A DNA stretch of 64,000 nucleotides from Muscardinus avellanarius (Eukaryota > Chordata > Mammalia > Rodentia > Gliridae). The notes under the pieces are model-generated. The model did not search any database, was not told the origin of the DNA, and saw only the letters and a program-made list of their open reading frames with translations. The stretch is from NCBI GenBank assembly GCA_963383645.1, contig OY726563.1, forward strand, positions 41,682,331 through 41,746,330, written 5' to 3'. The position numbers were made by a program, and so were the translations under genes. This document shows, piece by piece, positions 1-11,819 of this stretch (position 1 is the first letter of the stretch; every line of letters starts with the position of its first letter).

Positions 1-150
1 TAGGTTATTTCACCTCCCTCTACCTTCTGTACCTCATCTCTAACACGGGGGGTTAAAATAATCAGAGAACTCTCATCCCCGGGAGGTTGTGAAGATTCAA
101 TGTGGCCTAGTAGGTAACTGTTCCAGGCACTGAGGTGCTTAATAAGAGCC
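1..150 (+). repeat. Diverged MIR fragment
   Basis: The order of short matches (acctcatctctaa, gggttaaaataat, gttgtgaagattcaatg, actgttccaggcactgaggtgcttaata) follows the 3' half of the ancient MIR element. Confidence 0.45.
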
Positions 151-200
151 CACTGCTGTGATGTTTGGTTGAATCTGTACCATTCATTCTCTCTCCCCAG

Positions 201-243
201 GCAAGACTCGTGGCTGTGACCCATGGGCCTCTGAGGAGGCGTT
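201..243 (+). other. CCDC120: Probable 5' UTR exon of CCDC120
   Basis: A pyrimidine-rich acceptor (ctctctccccag) ends at 200, and a good donor (gtt then gtaagt-like) starts near 244. The next acceptor, at about 475, joins 42 nt of leader to the ATG at 518. The promoter is not visible and is probably left of the window. The assignment is inferred from splice signals only. Confidence 0.45.
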
Positions 244-517
244 GTAAGTCCGCCCAGCTTCCCACTTGCTGTGTTCCCACTCAATGGGAAGGGAACTAAG
301 GTACCAGGGACAAGCGGGTCCAGACATCAACACAGAACCCAAGAGGGCAGGCAGGCAGGCAGGTGGGGCCCAGGGTACTTTTTATTCCCAGCTGGAGTGT
401 GGGAAGCTGGGCTGGGCCAGGGACCTGGGTACCATGGGAGGTGCTTCCTTAATGGCTCCTGTGTATCACTACCAGGCCTTGTCCAGCCATCAGCCACAGC
501 CTGCCGACAGCACCAGG

Positions 518-1609
518 ATGGAAGTCAAAGGTCAGCTGATCAGCTCTCCTACCTTCAATACCGCAGGTCGGTGGCTGGTTTCCCCTCCTGTTCCCTCCTC
601 CCCTGCTCTGAGTCATCGTCTGTCTGCTTGGGAAGGATTGGTCCCTGGCCCCACAGCTGCTTCAGGATGCGCTGGCCTTCCCACTGACCTTTGTTCCCTC
701 TGTGTCCAGCTACTCTGTTTGGAGAGGCTGCCCCCCAAGTGAAGTCAGAGCGACTGCGGGGGCTACTTGACCGGCAGCGGGCCCTGCAAGAGGCCCTGAG
801 CCTGAAACTTCAGGAGCTCCGAAAAGTGTGTCTCCAGGAAGCGGTGAGAGCCTTAGGACTGTCAGGTGGGGGGTGGTGAGGAGCCTCAGTCCTGGGTAGG
901 CAGACTATGGTAGCAATTGCTGAACCACTTGTATGGGCTGTTAAGTTCCCTGTTTTCTCAAAGCTCAGCTTAGATATTTTAGAATCCATGAAATAGGGTG
1001 ACATAAGTTCACAATCCCATTAACAGTTTAAAATCTTGTCCCAAGCTGGGTGTGGTGGTGCATGCTTGTAATCCCAGTACTTGGGAGGCTGAGACAGGAG
1101 GATTGAGTTTCTCTGAAAGCCTCAGCTATTTAGTGAGGCCCTTTGCAACTCAGTGAGACCCTGTTTCAAAATAAAGAGTAAGAGGAGCCGGGATTTAGCT
1201 CAGTGGCAAAGCGCCTGCTTTGCAGGTACTCTGCAGGTACTCTGGGTTCGATCCCTGGTTCCAAAAAGACAAAAAAATGAAAAAAGACCCCCTGGGAAAA
1301 AAAAGCTAAAAAATAAAAAATAAGAGCTGGGCGTGGTGACACACACTTCTAATCCCAGCATTTAGGAGGCTGAGACAGGAGGATCACAGTTTATGGACAG
1401 CTTCAGCTACTTAGTGAGGCCTTTTGCAACTCAGTGAGACTCTGTTTCAAAATAAAGAATTAAAAAATAAGGCTGGAGGTATAGCTTGGAGGTAGAATAC
1501 CCCTGTGTTCCATCCCCAGTATTACAAAAAAATAAAAATAAATAAAATAAAATAAATAGGGCTGGGGTGTAGCTCAGAGGTAGAATGCCCCTGGTTCCAT
1601 CCCCAAGAC

Positions 1610-1653
<44 letters not shown>

Positions 1654-2488
1654 CCAAGCTAGGCGTGGTGGCACCCACTTGTAATCTCAGCATTCTGAAG
1701 GCTGAGACTGGAGGATTGTGGTTCGTGGACAGCCTTAGCTACTTAGGGAGGCCCTCCGCAACTTAGTGAGGCCCTATTTAAAAATAAAGAATATTGGGTG
1801 TAGCTCTTCAGACTCTGAAGGGAGTGTTGTATAATATGTACTATAAAGACTGAGTTCCCTTTATAGACTGAGTTGCCTTTATAAAAAGTAAAAAATAGCC
1901 CAGTGTAGTGATGCATGCCTGCAATCCCAGTATTTGGGAGGATGAGACAGAAAGATCCTGGATTCAAGGTGAGCATTTCAGTAATTTAGACCCTTTTTTC
2001 AAAATAACAAATAAGCCAGGCATGGTGGTGCACGCTTGTAATCCCAGTACTTGGGAGGCTGAGATAGGAGGATCACAGGTTTGCATCTAGCTGCAGCTAC
2101 TTAGTGAAGCTCCTTGAAACTCAGTGAGACCCTGTTTCAAAATAAAGAATAAAAAATAGTCGGGCATGGTGGTGCATGCTTGTAATCCCAGCATTCAGGA
2201 GGCTGAGACTGGAGGATCGCAGTTCAAGGACAGCCTCAGCTACTTAGTGAGGCCCTGTTTCAAAATAAAGAATAAAAAGTAGGGGAGGGGATGTATCTTG
2301 GAGGTAGAATGCCCCTGTGTTCCATCCCCAGACCTGCAAAAAAAAAAAAAAGAATAAAAAATAGGGCTGGGGTTGTACCTCGAAGGTAGATGCCCCTGAG
2401 TTCAATCCCTAGTACCACAAAAATAAAATAAAATAGGTCTGGGGGTGTAGCTCAGAGGTAGAATGCCTCTGGGTTCAATATCCAGCAC

Positions 2489-2548
<60 letters not shown>

Positions 2549-5500
2549 GAGAGCGCGAGCGCGAGCGAGCTGGGTGTGGTTGCACACACTTGTAATCCCA
2601 GCGCTTGGGAAGCTGAGACAGAAGGATCACAAGCCAGCCTCAGGTACTTAGTGAGGTACTCGGTAACTTAGTGAGACTCTGTTTCCAAATAAAGTAGAAA
2701 ATAGGTCTGGGAGTATAGCCTGGAGGTAGAAAGCCCCTGGGTTCCACCCTCAGTACCACAGGAAAAAAAAAAATTAAAAATAGGACAGGGGTGGTATATC
2801 TCAGAGGACAAATGCTCCTGGGTTCAATCCCCAGACCGGCCAAAAAAAAAAAATAAATAAAATAAAAATAAAAATGGCTCAGGTTGTACTTCAGAGGTAG
2901 AATGCCTCTAGGTCCAATCCCCAGTACCAAAATAAATAAAAATAGAAAGGGCTACAGGTATAGCTGGATGATATACCACCTGAGTCCCCAGGTTCAATCC
3001 AGTACCAAAAAAAAAAAAAAAACCCTCTCGCCAGGCGTGGTGGCGCACGCTTGTAATCCCTGCGCTTGGGAGGCAGAGACAGGAGGATCACGCAGGTTCG
3101 AAGCCAGCCGCGCTGGCTTAAGAGACCTTGTTTCAAAAAATATAAAATAGGTCTGGGAGTGTAGCCCAGAGGTAGAAGGGCTTCCAGGAACCCCAGTACC
3201 ACCAAAAAAAAAAAAACCTCTAAAAAATTCTGGCCTCCAAAGCAGGTTTCCCAGCCTCCACTGCCCCAGGAGCTGGGCCCCGAGAGACCACAAATCTATA
3301 CTTCCCCTCTGCCTGGTAGAGAGCTTGGGAGGAGGAAGATCAATATCGTATGTAGTTCTGAGCAGGTCAGGGTTCCTTGGCGGACTTCTATAGCTTCTGG
3401 GATTTTGACTGCTTTATCCCAGTCTCCCTAACTAACCTTTGATCCTCTCTGCCCTTGGCCCCTCCAGGAGCTGACTGGCCAGCTGCCCCCTGAGTGCCCA
3501 CTGGAACCTGGTGAACGGCCCCAGTTGGTGCGCCGGCGGCCCCCAGCAGCCCGTGCCTACCCTCCATTACATCCCAACCCAGCACACCACTCCTTATGTC
3601 CTGTTGAGGTGAGCAGATGGTGTAGAGAGTAATACGGTGGGGGGAAGGCCCAGGGCCAGGTACTGGATGGGAGAGGTTGTGGCTGAGGGAGGAAGAGGCT
3701 GACAATAGAAAGGGCTTAAGGAGGCGAGTGCCTGGTATGGTGCTGGCCCTAGTCAGGACATGCTTCCCACCTTTAGAAAGACGAATAGGAGCTGGGCGTG
3801 GTGGCACAGGCTTGTAATCCCCACACTTGGGAGGCTGAGACAGGAGGACCGTGCAGGTTCAAAGCCAGCCTCAACTGGCTTAAGAGACCCTGTTTCCAAA
3901 TAAAATATAAAATAGGTTTGGAAGTGTAGCCCGGAGGTAGAAGGCCCCTGGGTTCCATCCCCAGTGCCACAAAAAAAAAAAAGAATGATGAATAGGTTCC
4001 ACCCCTCACCAAGATAGCCCCATCTGAGCTGGGAGTGGTGGCGCATACTTGTAATCCCAGCATTTGGGAGGCTGAGATAGGAGGATCCTGGTTTGTAGAC
4101 AGCCTCAGCTATTACTCAGTGAGGCCCTTTGCAACTCAGTGAGGCCCTGTTTTAAAATAAAGAATTAAAAAAATAGGGCTGGGAGTGTAGCTTGGAGGTA
4201 GAATGTCCCTGGGTTCCATCCCCAGTACTGCAAAAAAAGATAGCTCTTCCTCATCAAGGTAGGCCCACCCCTGATGATGTATGAGCTCTACCCCTAGGTG
4301 AATAGGCTAACCCCCTAGAAAAGCAGACATTGCACCCAGTGTAGATGAGTTTCCCCATCCTCTGCTCCCTGTGTCTGGCCATTACTAATACTTGGTTCTG
4401 TCCCAACTCTCTTGGGCCCCTGCAGGAGCTGGCTCTTGAGGCCCTGGAGCGCGAAGTGTCAGTGCAGCAGCAAATCGCCGCTGCTGCCCGCCGTCTGGCC
4501 CTTGCTCCTGAGCTGAATCCAGAACAGCGCCGGCGACGGCGCCAGGTGCAGGCAGATGCCTTGAGAAGGCTGCACGAGCTGGAGGAGCAGCTCGGGGATG
4601 TCCGGGCCCGGCTCGGCCTTCCCGTGCTCCCTCCCCAGCCACTGGTCACCCCCCAGGGAGTCTGCCTGGGCACGCGCCTCACTCAGCTCAGCCAAGGTGA
4701 GTGGGGCCCTAGCATCCTACCAGTGAGAGTGGGAGAAAGAGGGCCAGGGAGACTCTTGCTGACAGATGTGGAAGGGATGATATGTGTGAGCAGCCTGTAA
4801 GAAGCGTTGTGATAAACTGGCTAACAGACAAGGGTGGGCCCTAGGAAACTGTAAGCACCAGAAAAGTGAAGACCCAAACCCATGATGGTCATGCATTCAG
4901 ATAAAGGTGGGTTGCTGGGTGTGGTGCCGCACGCCTATAATCCCAGTACTTGAGAGGCTGAGACAGGAAGATTGCAGGTTGGAGGACAGCCTCAGCAAGT
5001 AGTGAGACTCTCCGCAATTTAGCAAGGCCCTGTTTTTTTTTTTTTTTCCCTGTGGTACTAGGGGTGGAACCCAGAGGCTTTCTACCTCCGGGCTATACTC
5101 CCAGACCTTTTTTATATTTTATTTAGAAACAGGGTCTCACTAAGTTGCTGAAAGCCTCACTAGGTAGCTGAGGCTGGCTTCGAACCTGTGCGATCCTCCT
5201 GTCTCAGCCTCCCAAGCGCAGGGATTACAAGCATGTGCCACCACGCCCGGCTTTAGCAAGGCCCTGTTTAAAAATAAAAAATAGAGCCAGGCCTGGTAAC
5301 ACACACATAATTTCAGTACTTGGGTGTCTGAGATAGGAGGGCCACTAAGCTCAGGCTTAGTGAGGCTCGCATCAACTTAGACCCTGTTTCCAAAGAAAAA
5401 ATAAAATAGGTCTGCGGGTGTAGCTCAGAGGTAGAACTTCTAGCCTCTGGGTTCAGTCCCTAGAACTGGGGAAAGGAAAGGAGGGGGAGCTGGGTGTATA

Positions 5501-8500
5501 ATTTGGTAGAACATCCCAGTGTTCAATTCCCAGTGCTAAAAAAAAAAGAAAGTGGCTTCTCTGGGGGAGGCAGGTAAGGGGGTGGTGTCCAGGCCTCAGA
5601 GTGACAGGCCGATTCTCCCCCTTCTCACCTGTAGAGGATGTAGTTCTGCATTCTGAAAGCAGCTCCCTCTCAGAATCTGGGGCCAGCCATGATAATGGTG
5701 AGGACTCCTATCCGCCAAACCTGCTTCCTTCTATGTCCCCTCAGTCCGTCCTGTGTTGCTCAGTCCTCCTTCCACTTCTTTAGCTCTTCCTTAGCCATAC
5801 TCCATCATCCCAAGTGGGGATGATTTACAGAGCTTTTTCCCATCCCTGGCCTCTAGGCCCCAGCACCTGCTTGTCAGCCCCTCCCCTTCCCTCTTTATTC
5901 CTGCCTCATCCCCTAGCTTCTAGCTTGTTTGACCTTATCCCAGCACTTGCCCCTTCCCTAATTTCTGAAACACCCCCCCCCCCCCCGTCTTTTTTCTTTG
6001 CCTCAACCTGTCCTGCCTCTTTGGGGCGCCCTCTCATCTACTCACGCTCTTCCATGCAGAGGAGCCCCGGGGCTGTTTCTCTCTGGCTGAGCGCCCCTCA
6101 CCACCCAAGGCCTGGGATCAGCTGCGAGCAGGATCTGGAGGGAGCCCTGAGCGGCGAACCCCATGGAAACCACCCCCATCAGATCTTTATGGGGATCTGA
6201 AGAGCCGGCGGAACTCTGTGGCCAGCCCCACCAGGTGAAAATAAGCCCCTTTTCCCCCTTCCCCCGGAGTCAGGAGTGGGATCCTGAGCCTGGGCTGGCC
6301 TGAGGCTGTGCGGGTTGGTACAGCCTCTAACCTGGGCCCCGGCCTGGGCCTGCCCATCTCTGTCTAGCCCTACACGCTCGCTGCCCAGGAGTGCCTCCAG
6401 TTTTGAGGGACGAAGTGTGCCTGCCACCCCTGTTCTCACCCGGGGCGCTGGCCCCCAACTCTGCAAGTAAGGGGACTCTGAGGGTGGGTCTGAGGATCAG
6501 GAGGGAACTGTTAGTTCTAATTGGACGTGCTGAGGAGGAATTATGAAAATGTGTGGGACATGGTCAGCTGGGGGTTAAAAGATGAATAGAAGTCATCTTA
6601 GGGTACAAGAGGAGATTTGGAGTTAGGGGCAGAGACACCAAAGTTTGTGCACGGGCTTTCCTGTGCCTTGGACAAGTCTTCCCCTGTTCTGAATCTATGT
6701 CTCCTTATTTGTGAAACAGACATAATACCATCTGCCTTTGAGAGACACAGGAATAATAAGTTCTGGGTAACACCTATTGAGTGCCTACTGTTTGCTAGTA
6801 ACCAGTGCTTCATGTAATATCAACTCATTTAATCATCACAAGATCCCTCCAAGGGGGATGCTATTGTCCTCCTGTTTTATAGATGAGGAAACTAAGGCAC
6901 AGAAAGGTTAGTTCAGGAACTTGTTAGTGAACTGAAATCCTGGTATTTGAACCTAGGCAATTTTTAGATTCTAGAATCTGCTTTGAATCACTATACTGTT
7001 TCTTAAATAAATTTAAGTGCCTGCTTTTCCCAGACTGCAAACAAAACAAATTTCTAGCTGGGTGCGTTGGCTCTTGCCTATAATCCCAGTACTTGGTCAA
7101 GGACAGGAGGATCACAGGTCTAAGAACAGACTCAGCAACTTGGTGATGTATGGGGTGTAGCTCAGAGATAAAATGCCCCTGAGTTCAACGCCCAGTAGCA
7201 AAAAAAAAAAAAAAAAAAAAATCCTGTCCTTGTCTTTATGGACATTCTGTGTATAGTGGTTGTTGGGATGATCATTTAGGGTGGTTCATACGCTAGAGAG
7301 AGTCCAAGCAGGTCTTAAATTCCATTTCTTTCTTTTTTTTTTCTTGCGGGTCGGGATGGAACCCAGGGGCATTTTACCTCCGAGCTACAGCCCCTGCCCT
7401 ATTTTTTATTCTTTATTTTGAAACCGGGTCTCACTGAGTTGCAGAGGGCCTCACTAAGTAGCTGAGGCTGGCCGCGAATGGCGATCCTCTGGTCTCAGCC
7501 TCCAAATGCTGGGATTACAACTGTGCGCCACTACGCCTGGCTCTTAAATTCCATTTCTAAGGACTAGACTTGGTCCTAAAGTTAGTGAAGATCCATGGGA
7601 AGGGCCTTAGCAGTTGATGAGGGGCCAAGTGTAGTATGAAGAGCCCTCTGAGTAGCCCCTCCTCTGCTAGTAGGACCTATCCAGCCCTACACACATTAAT
7701 TAATTAATTAATTTATTTATTGTGGTACTGGGGGTGGAACCCAGAGACTTTCTACCTCCGGGCTATACTCCCAGACCTATTTTATATTTTATTTGGAAAC
7801 AGGGTCTCGCTAAGTTGCTGAGAGCCTCACTAAGTAGCTGAGGCTGGCTTCGAATCTGTGGGGTCCTCCTGTCTCAGCCTCCCAAGCGCGGGGATTACAA
7901 GCATGCGCCACCACACTGGCTCCTACACACATATCTTAGAAATAGCAGCCTCATCTTCCCAAACATTCCTAACCCTTGGGGGGCCCCATTCTGAGATCAG
8001 AATTCAACTGCCCTTTCCATACATCACTACCTAATACCATCATCATACACACAACTTCTTATCTAGGCCCCATTTTAGAGATGTGCAAATGGAGGCTCAG
8101 AAAGAGAGGGTGGCTGGATATGGTGGTGCATGCCAGTAATCTCAGTACTTGGGAAACTGAGATAGGAGGATCTCAGGTTGGAAGATAGCCTCAGAAGTAG
8201 TGAGGCTCACATCAATCTAGTGAGACCCTGTTTCAAAATAAAAATAAAATAGTGCTGGGTATGTAGCTCTGGGGTAGAATGCCCCTGAATTCAACCCCCA
8301 GTACCACTCCCCCAAAGAAAGAGGTGGGGTAGGGAGGGCACTCAGGCCATTTGAGTGATTTTTCTGACTGTGCACCCATTCACCCATCTTTGCACCCCAG
8401 ACCCGAAGGCCTCCATTCTCGCCAGTGGTCCGGCAGCCAGGACTCTCAAATGGGCTTCCCCAGGGCCGATCCTGCCTCTGATCGCGCCTCCCACTTCGCA

Positions 8501-9921
8501 GCACGCACCCGCCGCAGCAACAGCTCTGAGGCCCTGCTGGTGGACCGGGCAGCTGCCGGGGGAGCCAGCTCCCCTCCTGCCCCTCTGGCTCCCCCTGCTG
8601 CCTGTCCACCAGTCTGCAAGAGCAGTGAGGTGCTGTATGAGCGCCCCCAACCAACCCCTGCCTTCTCCTCCCGCACAGCTGGCCCCCCAGACCCTCCCAG
8701 GGCCGCCCGGCCTAGCTCAGCCGCTCCAGCCTCCCGGAGCGGCCCCCGGCTCCCACCCGTGTGTGGGGACTTTCTCTTGGACTATTCCTTGGACCGGGGC
8801 CTGCCCCGCAGTGGTGGAGGGGCAGGCTGGGGGGAGCTGCTGCCTGCAACTGAGGTCCCAGGACCCCTCTCCCGCCGGGACGGGCTCCTCACCATGTTCC
8901 CTGGCCCACCGCCCATGTATGCAGCTGACGGCAGCAGCCCCCTCCTCCGCAGCAAGGACCCCCACACCCGTGCCACCCGTACCAAGCCCTGTGGCCTGCC
9001 CCCGGAAGCTGCTGAGGGTCCAGAGATGCATCCAAACCCTCTGCTGTGGATGCCCCCACCTACCCGCATTCCCCCGGCGGGTGAGCGCAGCGGCCACAAG
9101 AACCTTGCCCTGGAGGGGCTGCGGGACTGGTACATCCGGAACTCGGGACTGGCCATGGGGCCCCAGCGCCGGCCCATGCTCCCGCACATGGGCCCGCCAC
9201 ACCCACCTTTCCTCCAAGCCCGCTGCTATGAGGTGGGCCAGGCACTGTACGGCCCCCCCAGCCAGGCACCGCTCCCGCACTCAAGGAGTTTCACGGCACC
9301 CCCTGTCTCCGGCAGGTATGGGGGTGCTTTTACTGATGGGTAGGGGTCTCTTGAGGCAGATAGTGATGATATCCAGGCCAGGGAGCAGCTAGTCATGACA
9401 GCTAATGACTGGGTCCACCAGGAAACTAGCTGCAGCATTGGCACAGGGTCATTACCAGGTGTGACACCTACATTAGTTCTTGGGGCCCTGATGGAGGGGG
9501 ATCTTGGGTGCTGGTAGCAGCAGTTCTTTCCCAAGCTATAGAAGGATATTAATGTTTTAACTAGTGCATGTTGGCTGGAAATGAGCCTTCCCAGGGTGCC
9601 GGGAGGAAGGGACTCACATGCCCTCACCTTTCTCTTCCTCTCTTCTCCATGCCCGGTGCTTGGGAGCCTGAATGTGCTGTCCTGTGCCTGCCTCCACCTC
9701 TTTAATGAGCCTCTTTTCCTCTCTTTTTCTGTGTCTTGTCTGTCTTTTCCTCTCTCTTCTCTGTCTTCCCACCCTGTCCTCCGGATTCCTGTTGTCCCTT
9801 CTAAAGATACTACGCAGACTTCCTGTACCCCGCGGAGCTGAGCGCTCGTTTAAGTGACCTGACGCTAGAGGGGGAGCAGTCTTCCAGCTCTGACCCCCAG
9901 ACCCCAGGGACACTGGTCTGA
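518..9921 (+). CDS. CCDC120: CCDC120, coiled-coil domain protein 120 (nine coding exons)
   Basis: The coding exons are 518-566, 710-843, 3468-3608, 4426-4696, 5635-5697, 6060-6234, 6368-6466, 8401-9315 and 9807-9921. All have AG/GT borders and compatible phases, giving 1962 nt (653 aa plus stop). The protein begins MEVKGQLISSPTFN and closely matches mammalian CCDC120. The N-terminal third is helical and charged (KSERLRGLLDRQ; later RRRRRQVQADALRRLHELEE) and is the conserved CUPID/DUF3338-type region shared with INAVA and FRMD4A/B. The C-terminal two thirds, mostly the 915-nt exon 8, is Pro/Ser/Arg-rich and probably disordered. From family knowledge, CCDC120 binds cytohesin-2 (an ARF6 exchange factor), acts in neurite growth and is a subdistal-appendage protein of the mother centriole. 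The start was chosen because it opens the conserved N-terminus and is followed by a phase-1 donor. The gene is tail to tail with PRAF2. Confidence in identity is very high. Confidence 0.96.
1043..3207 (+). repeat. Cluster of plus-strand B1-dID/MEN SINEs in CCDC120 intron
   Basis: At least six full dimers (near 1043, 1326, 1658, 2013, 2160 and 2565) are mixed with isolated ID-type tails (1558-1610, 2365-2412, 2435-2490, 2790-2845, 2875-2932, 2945-3005). A copy of the rewritten-tail subtype ends the cluster at 3030-3205. Heads read gctgggcgtggtggc, tails ggtagaatgcccctgggttcc. All point the same way, which suggests repeated tail-into-tail insertion or local duplication. Confidence 0.9.
2492..2553 (+). 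repeat. (GA)n microsatellite
   Basis: About 30 GA dinucleotides with one interruption, grown from the A-tail of an ID-type SINE half and ending in gcgcgagc. Confidence 0.95.
3787..4235 (+). repeat. Two B1-dID SINEs in CCDC120 intron 3
   Basis: 3787-3975 and 4025-4235, both in plus orientation with A-rich ends. They lie between exons 3 and 4. Confidence 0.88.
4914..5545 (+). repeat. SINEs in CCDC120 intron 4, one carrying a nested insertion
   Basis: A plus-strand SINE starts at 4914, is split at 5035 by an inverted SINE, and resumes at 5252. Another plus copy (5283-5475) and an ID-type half (5488-5545) follow. The 3'-most ~90 bp before exon 5 is free of repeats. Confidence 0.88.
5036..5251 (-). 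mobile_element. Inverted B1-dID SINE nested in another SINE, 18-bp TSD
   Basis: Full-length minus-strand copy flanked by exact tttagcaaggccctgttt duplications at 5018-5035 and 5252-5269. The uninterrupted host SINE is recovered by removing it, so this is the younger insertion. Confidence 0.92.
6770..6965 (+). repeat. MIR element
   Basis: Recognisable MIR core (tattgagtgcctactgtttgc; tcatttaatcatcacaa; tttatagatgaggaaact; aaggcacagaaaggtta) in CCDC120 intron 7. Confidence 0.85.
7055..8312. repeat. Four SINEs in CCDC120 intron 7
   Basis: 7055-7220 is a plus copy. 7330-7541 is an inverted copy with 17-bp duplications tcttaaattccatttct at 7313-7329 and 7542-7558. 7697-7921 is an inverted copy with 11-bp duplications cctacacacat at 7686-7696 and 7922-7932. 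8111-8312 is a plus copy next to a short MIR remnant (8060-8110). The acceptor of exon 8 lies only ~90 bp away. Confidence 0.9.
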
Positions 9922-10826
9922 CCCCTTCTGATATACCCCTTGTTGGCCTGAGTACAGCTCCAGTCTGGGGAGCATACAGCCGACCTCGTTGAGCCCTGGG
10001 ATGTGGTTGCTCTCAGTCTTTGGGGGCACCGACCTGATCTTCCAAGGCCCCTGACTCCCCAAGGGCCCAAGGTGTCTGATACCCTGCTTCTCCTCTCACA
10101 CTATGCTGGGGACTGGGGGGGGGGCCTCAGCCAGCTTCCAAAAGGGAGGATGATGTCACAGGGACTCCAAGCCCCTTCCTCCATTTCTGTTTACAGTTGT
10201 GATTTAGTATTCACTGTCTTTGCCCAACACTAGGCGTTTTATAAAAGGGAAACTGTGAGCTTGTCCTGGTTGGGTTCATTCCTATACCCCTGCCCAGCCT
10301 GTTCCATTCAGGAACTCCCCTTCCCCTCAGCAAAATGGACTATATAGGGTCTCAGGGCAGTCCGAAGACGCTAGTGTGACCAGAACTCCCTGCCACCCCC
10401 TACCAGAGCAGCTTTCGGGCAGGAGGGATCTCAGCCCATGTTTGGAAGGATTGAAGTCTGGGTGGGGTACCTGAAGGAACCCCGATCTCCTTGTGCCCAC
10501 AGCCTCTGTGCTGACCATCCATAATCAGGAGGCTCCACAGGAGGTTAGCAAGGGGCAGAGCCACCGTGGTGGTTGAACCTGGCATCTAGTAGATGCTAGT
10601 ATGATCCTCAGGTGACGTCTGGTCACAGGCCACGTCACATCCTCCTTGGCTTTCCTTCCATTCACCACTTTTTAAACAAATCCACCCAAGCTGTGTTTTC
10701 TATACTTGTCTGTGGTTTTCTGGACCTGGGGGTCCCCCTACCCCCTTTACCTGGTGTTAATCTTTTCTTTTTGTACCAGTGGATCTGGGCCCAATACACT
10801 TACCCACACTGGAAGGGGATTTCTAT

Positions 10827-10832
10827 AATAAA
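10827..10832 (+). terminator. CCDC120: Poly(A) signal of CCDC120
   Basis: A canonical AATAAA lies about 900 nt after the CCDC120 stop, followed by a GT-rich stretch (gaatctttgtgttgcttc) typical of a downstream element. The 3' UTR therefore runs from 9922 to about 10850. Confidence 0.85.
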
Positions 10833-10918
10833 TGTGTAAACTGAATCTTTGTGTTGCTTCTCTATCTGCTGTGCCTCAGGGTCCATACCTCTAGTTAAGT
10901 CCAGATAACACATTTTTT

Positions 10919-11107
10919 TTTTTGCTGGTACTGGGGTTCCTGGAAGCCCTTCTACCTCCGGGCTACACTCCCAGACCTATTTTTACATTTTTCTATTTGG
11001 AAACAGGGTCTCCTAAGCCAGCGCATGCGCCTGGCTTCGAACCTGCACGATCCTCCTGTCTCTGCCTCCCAAGCGCGGGGATTACAAGTGTGCGCCACCA
11101 CGCCCGG
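10919..11107 (-). mobile_element. Young SINE between CCDC120 and PRAF2, 18-bp TSD
   Basis: An inverted copy of the rewritten-tail subtype (tail reads ggttcctggaagcccttctacc on the plus strand) with perfect duplications ccagataacacatttttt at 10901-10918 and 11108-11125. It lies ~80 bp past the CCDC120 poly(A) signal. Confidence 0.92.
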
Positions 11108-11468
11108 CCAGATAACACATTTTTTACAGGGGAAAAATAACACTGGAAATAGCCCGTGATCATGTAATCTGTTTTGACTTAACTTGCTTTGTGATGAGGG
11201 GCAACTTCTTTGCCTGTCTGCTCCTATCCCACCTCAAGCAAGAACTTGTAGTAACTAACATGATGATACACACTCCATGCCTTTAATCTCCCTGGGCTTT
11301 AATGCTAATCCAGAGGTAACAGGTTTGAAAAAGGGCCTGAGCCCTACTGCCCACACCCTTGCTAGAGAGATCCAGTCAGGTACTCTAGCAGAATAGGAAA
11401 GCAGGCGGCCACCCTGTCCACTGAAGACTTCACACAGGAGGCAAACCTGGCTTGAGAAATACAACGGC

Positions 11469-11474
11469 TTTATT
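11469..11474 (-). terminator. PRAF2: Poly(A) signal of PRAF2
   Basis: TTTATT on the plus strand is AATAAA on the coding strand, about 715 nt after the PRAF2 stop. It defines a 3' UTR from 12187 to about 11450. The CCDC120 3' end is only ~600 bp away, so the two genes converge. Confidence 0.8.
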
Positions 11475-11776
11475 GTTACAGCAATACTGATACAGATACC
11501 CCATTCCCAGTTGGGGATTGCCCTGCCCTGTCCCACCCCACCCTTTGGTCCTTGATATTGTGCAACATTGCGGGGAGGGGCAAGACCTAAGCAGAGCCAG
11601 AGGAAGGCAACTGGGGACTGGTGAAGGATGAGGTTACCCGGGACCAAAGAGTCAAACAGGGTCTGGATACCTGACTACCCAAGTGAGGGCTGAGGGTGCT
11701 TGGCTTGGGTCTGGGATGTCAAGATTTGGCAATGCCTTAACCTGGGCTCAGGGGTGGGGTGGGTGGTGTCTGTAAA

Positions 11777-11819
11777 AGCCCTGGGGCAAGGTTTCTAATA
11801 TGAAACCTTGCCCCAGGGC
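11777..11819 (-). other. Perfect hairpin in the PRAF2 3' UTR
   Basis: The arms gccctggggcaaggtttc (11778-11795) and its exact reverse complement (11802-11819) form an 18-bp stem around a 6-nt loop (taatat). The stem is identical on both strands, and PRAF2 transcription reads it as RNA. It is shorter than a typical pre-miRNA. The function is unknown. Confidence 0.85.

Noticed and set aside
8355..9392. 345-codon open frame overlapping CCDC120 exon 8 in another frame
   Set aside because: The conserved CCDC120 protein uses the frame 8401-9315. The second open frame, and long minus-strand frames there, follow from GC-rich, stop-poor sequence.
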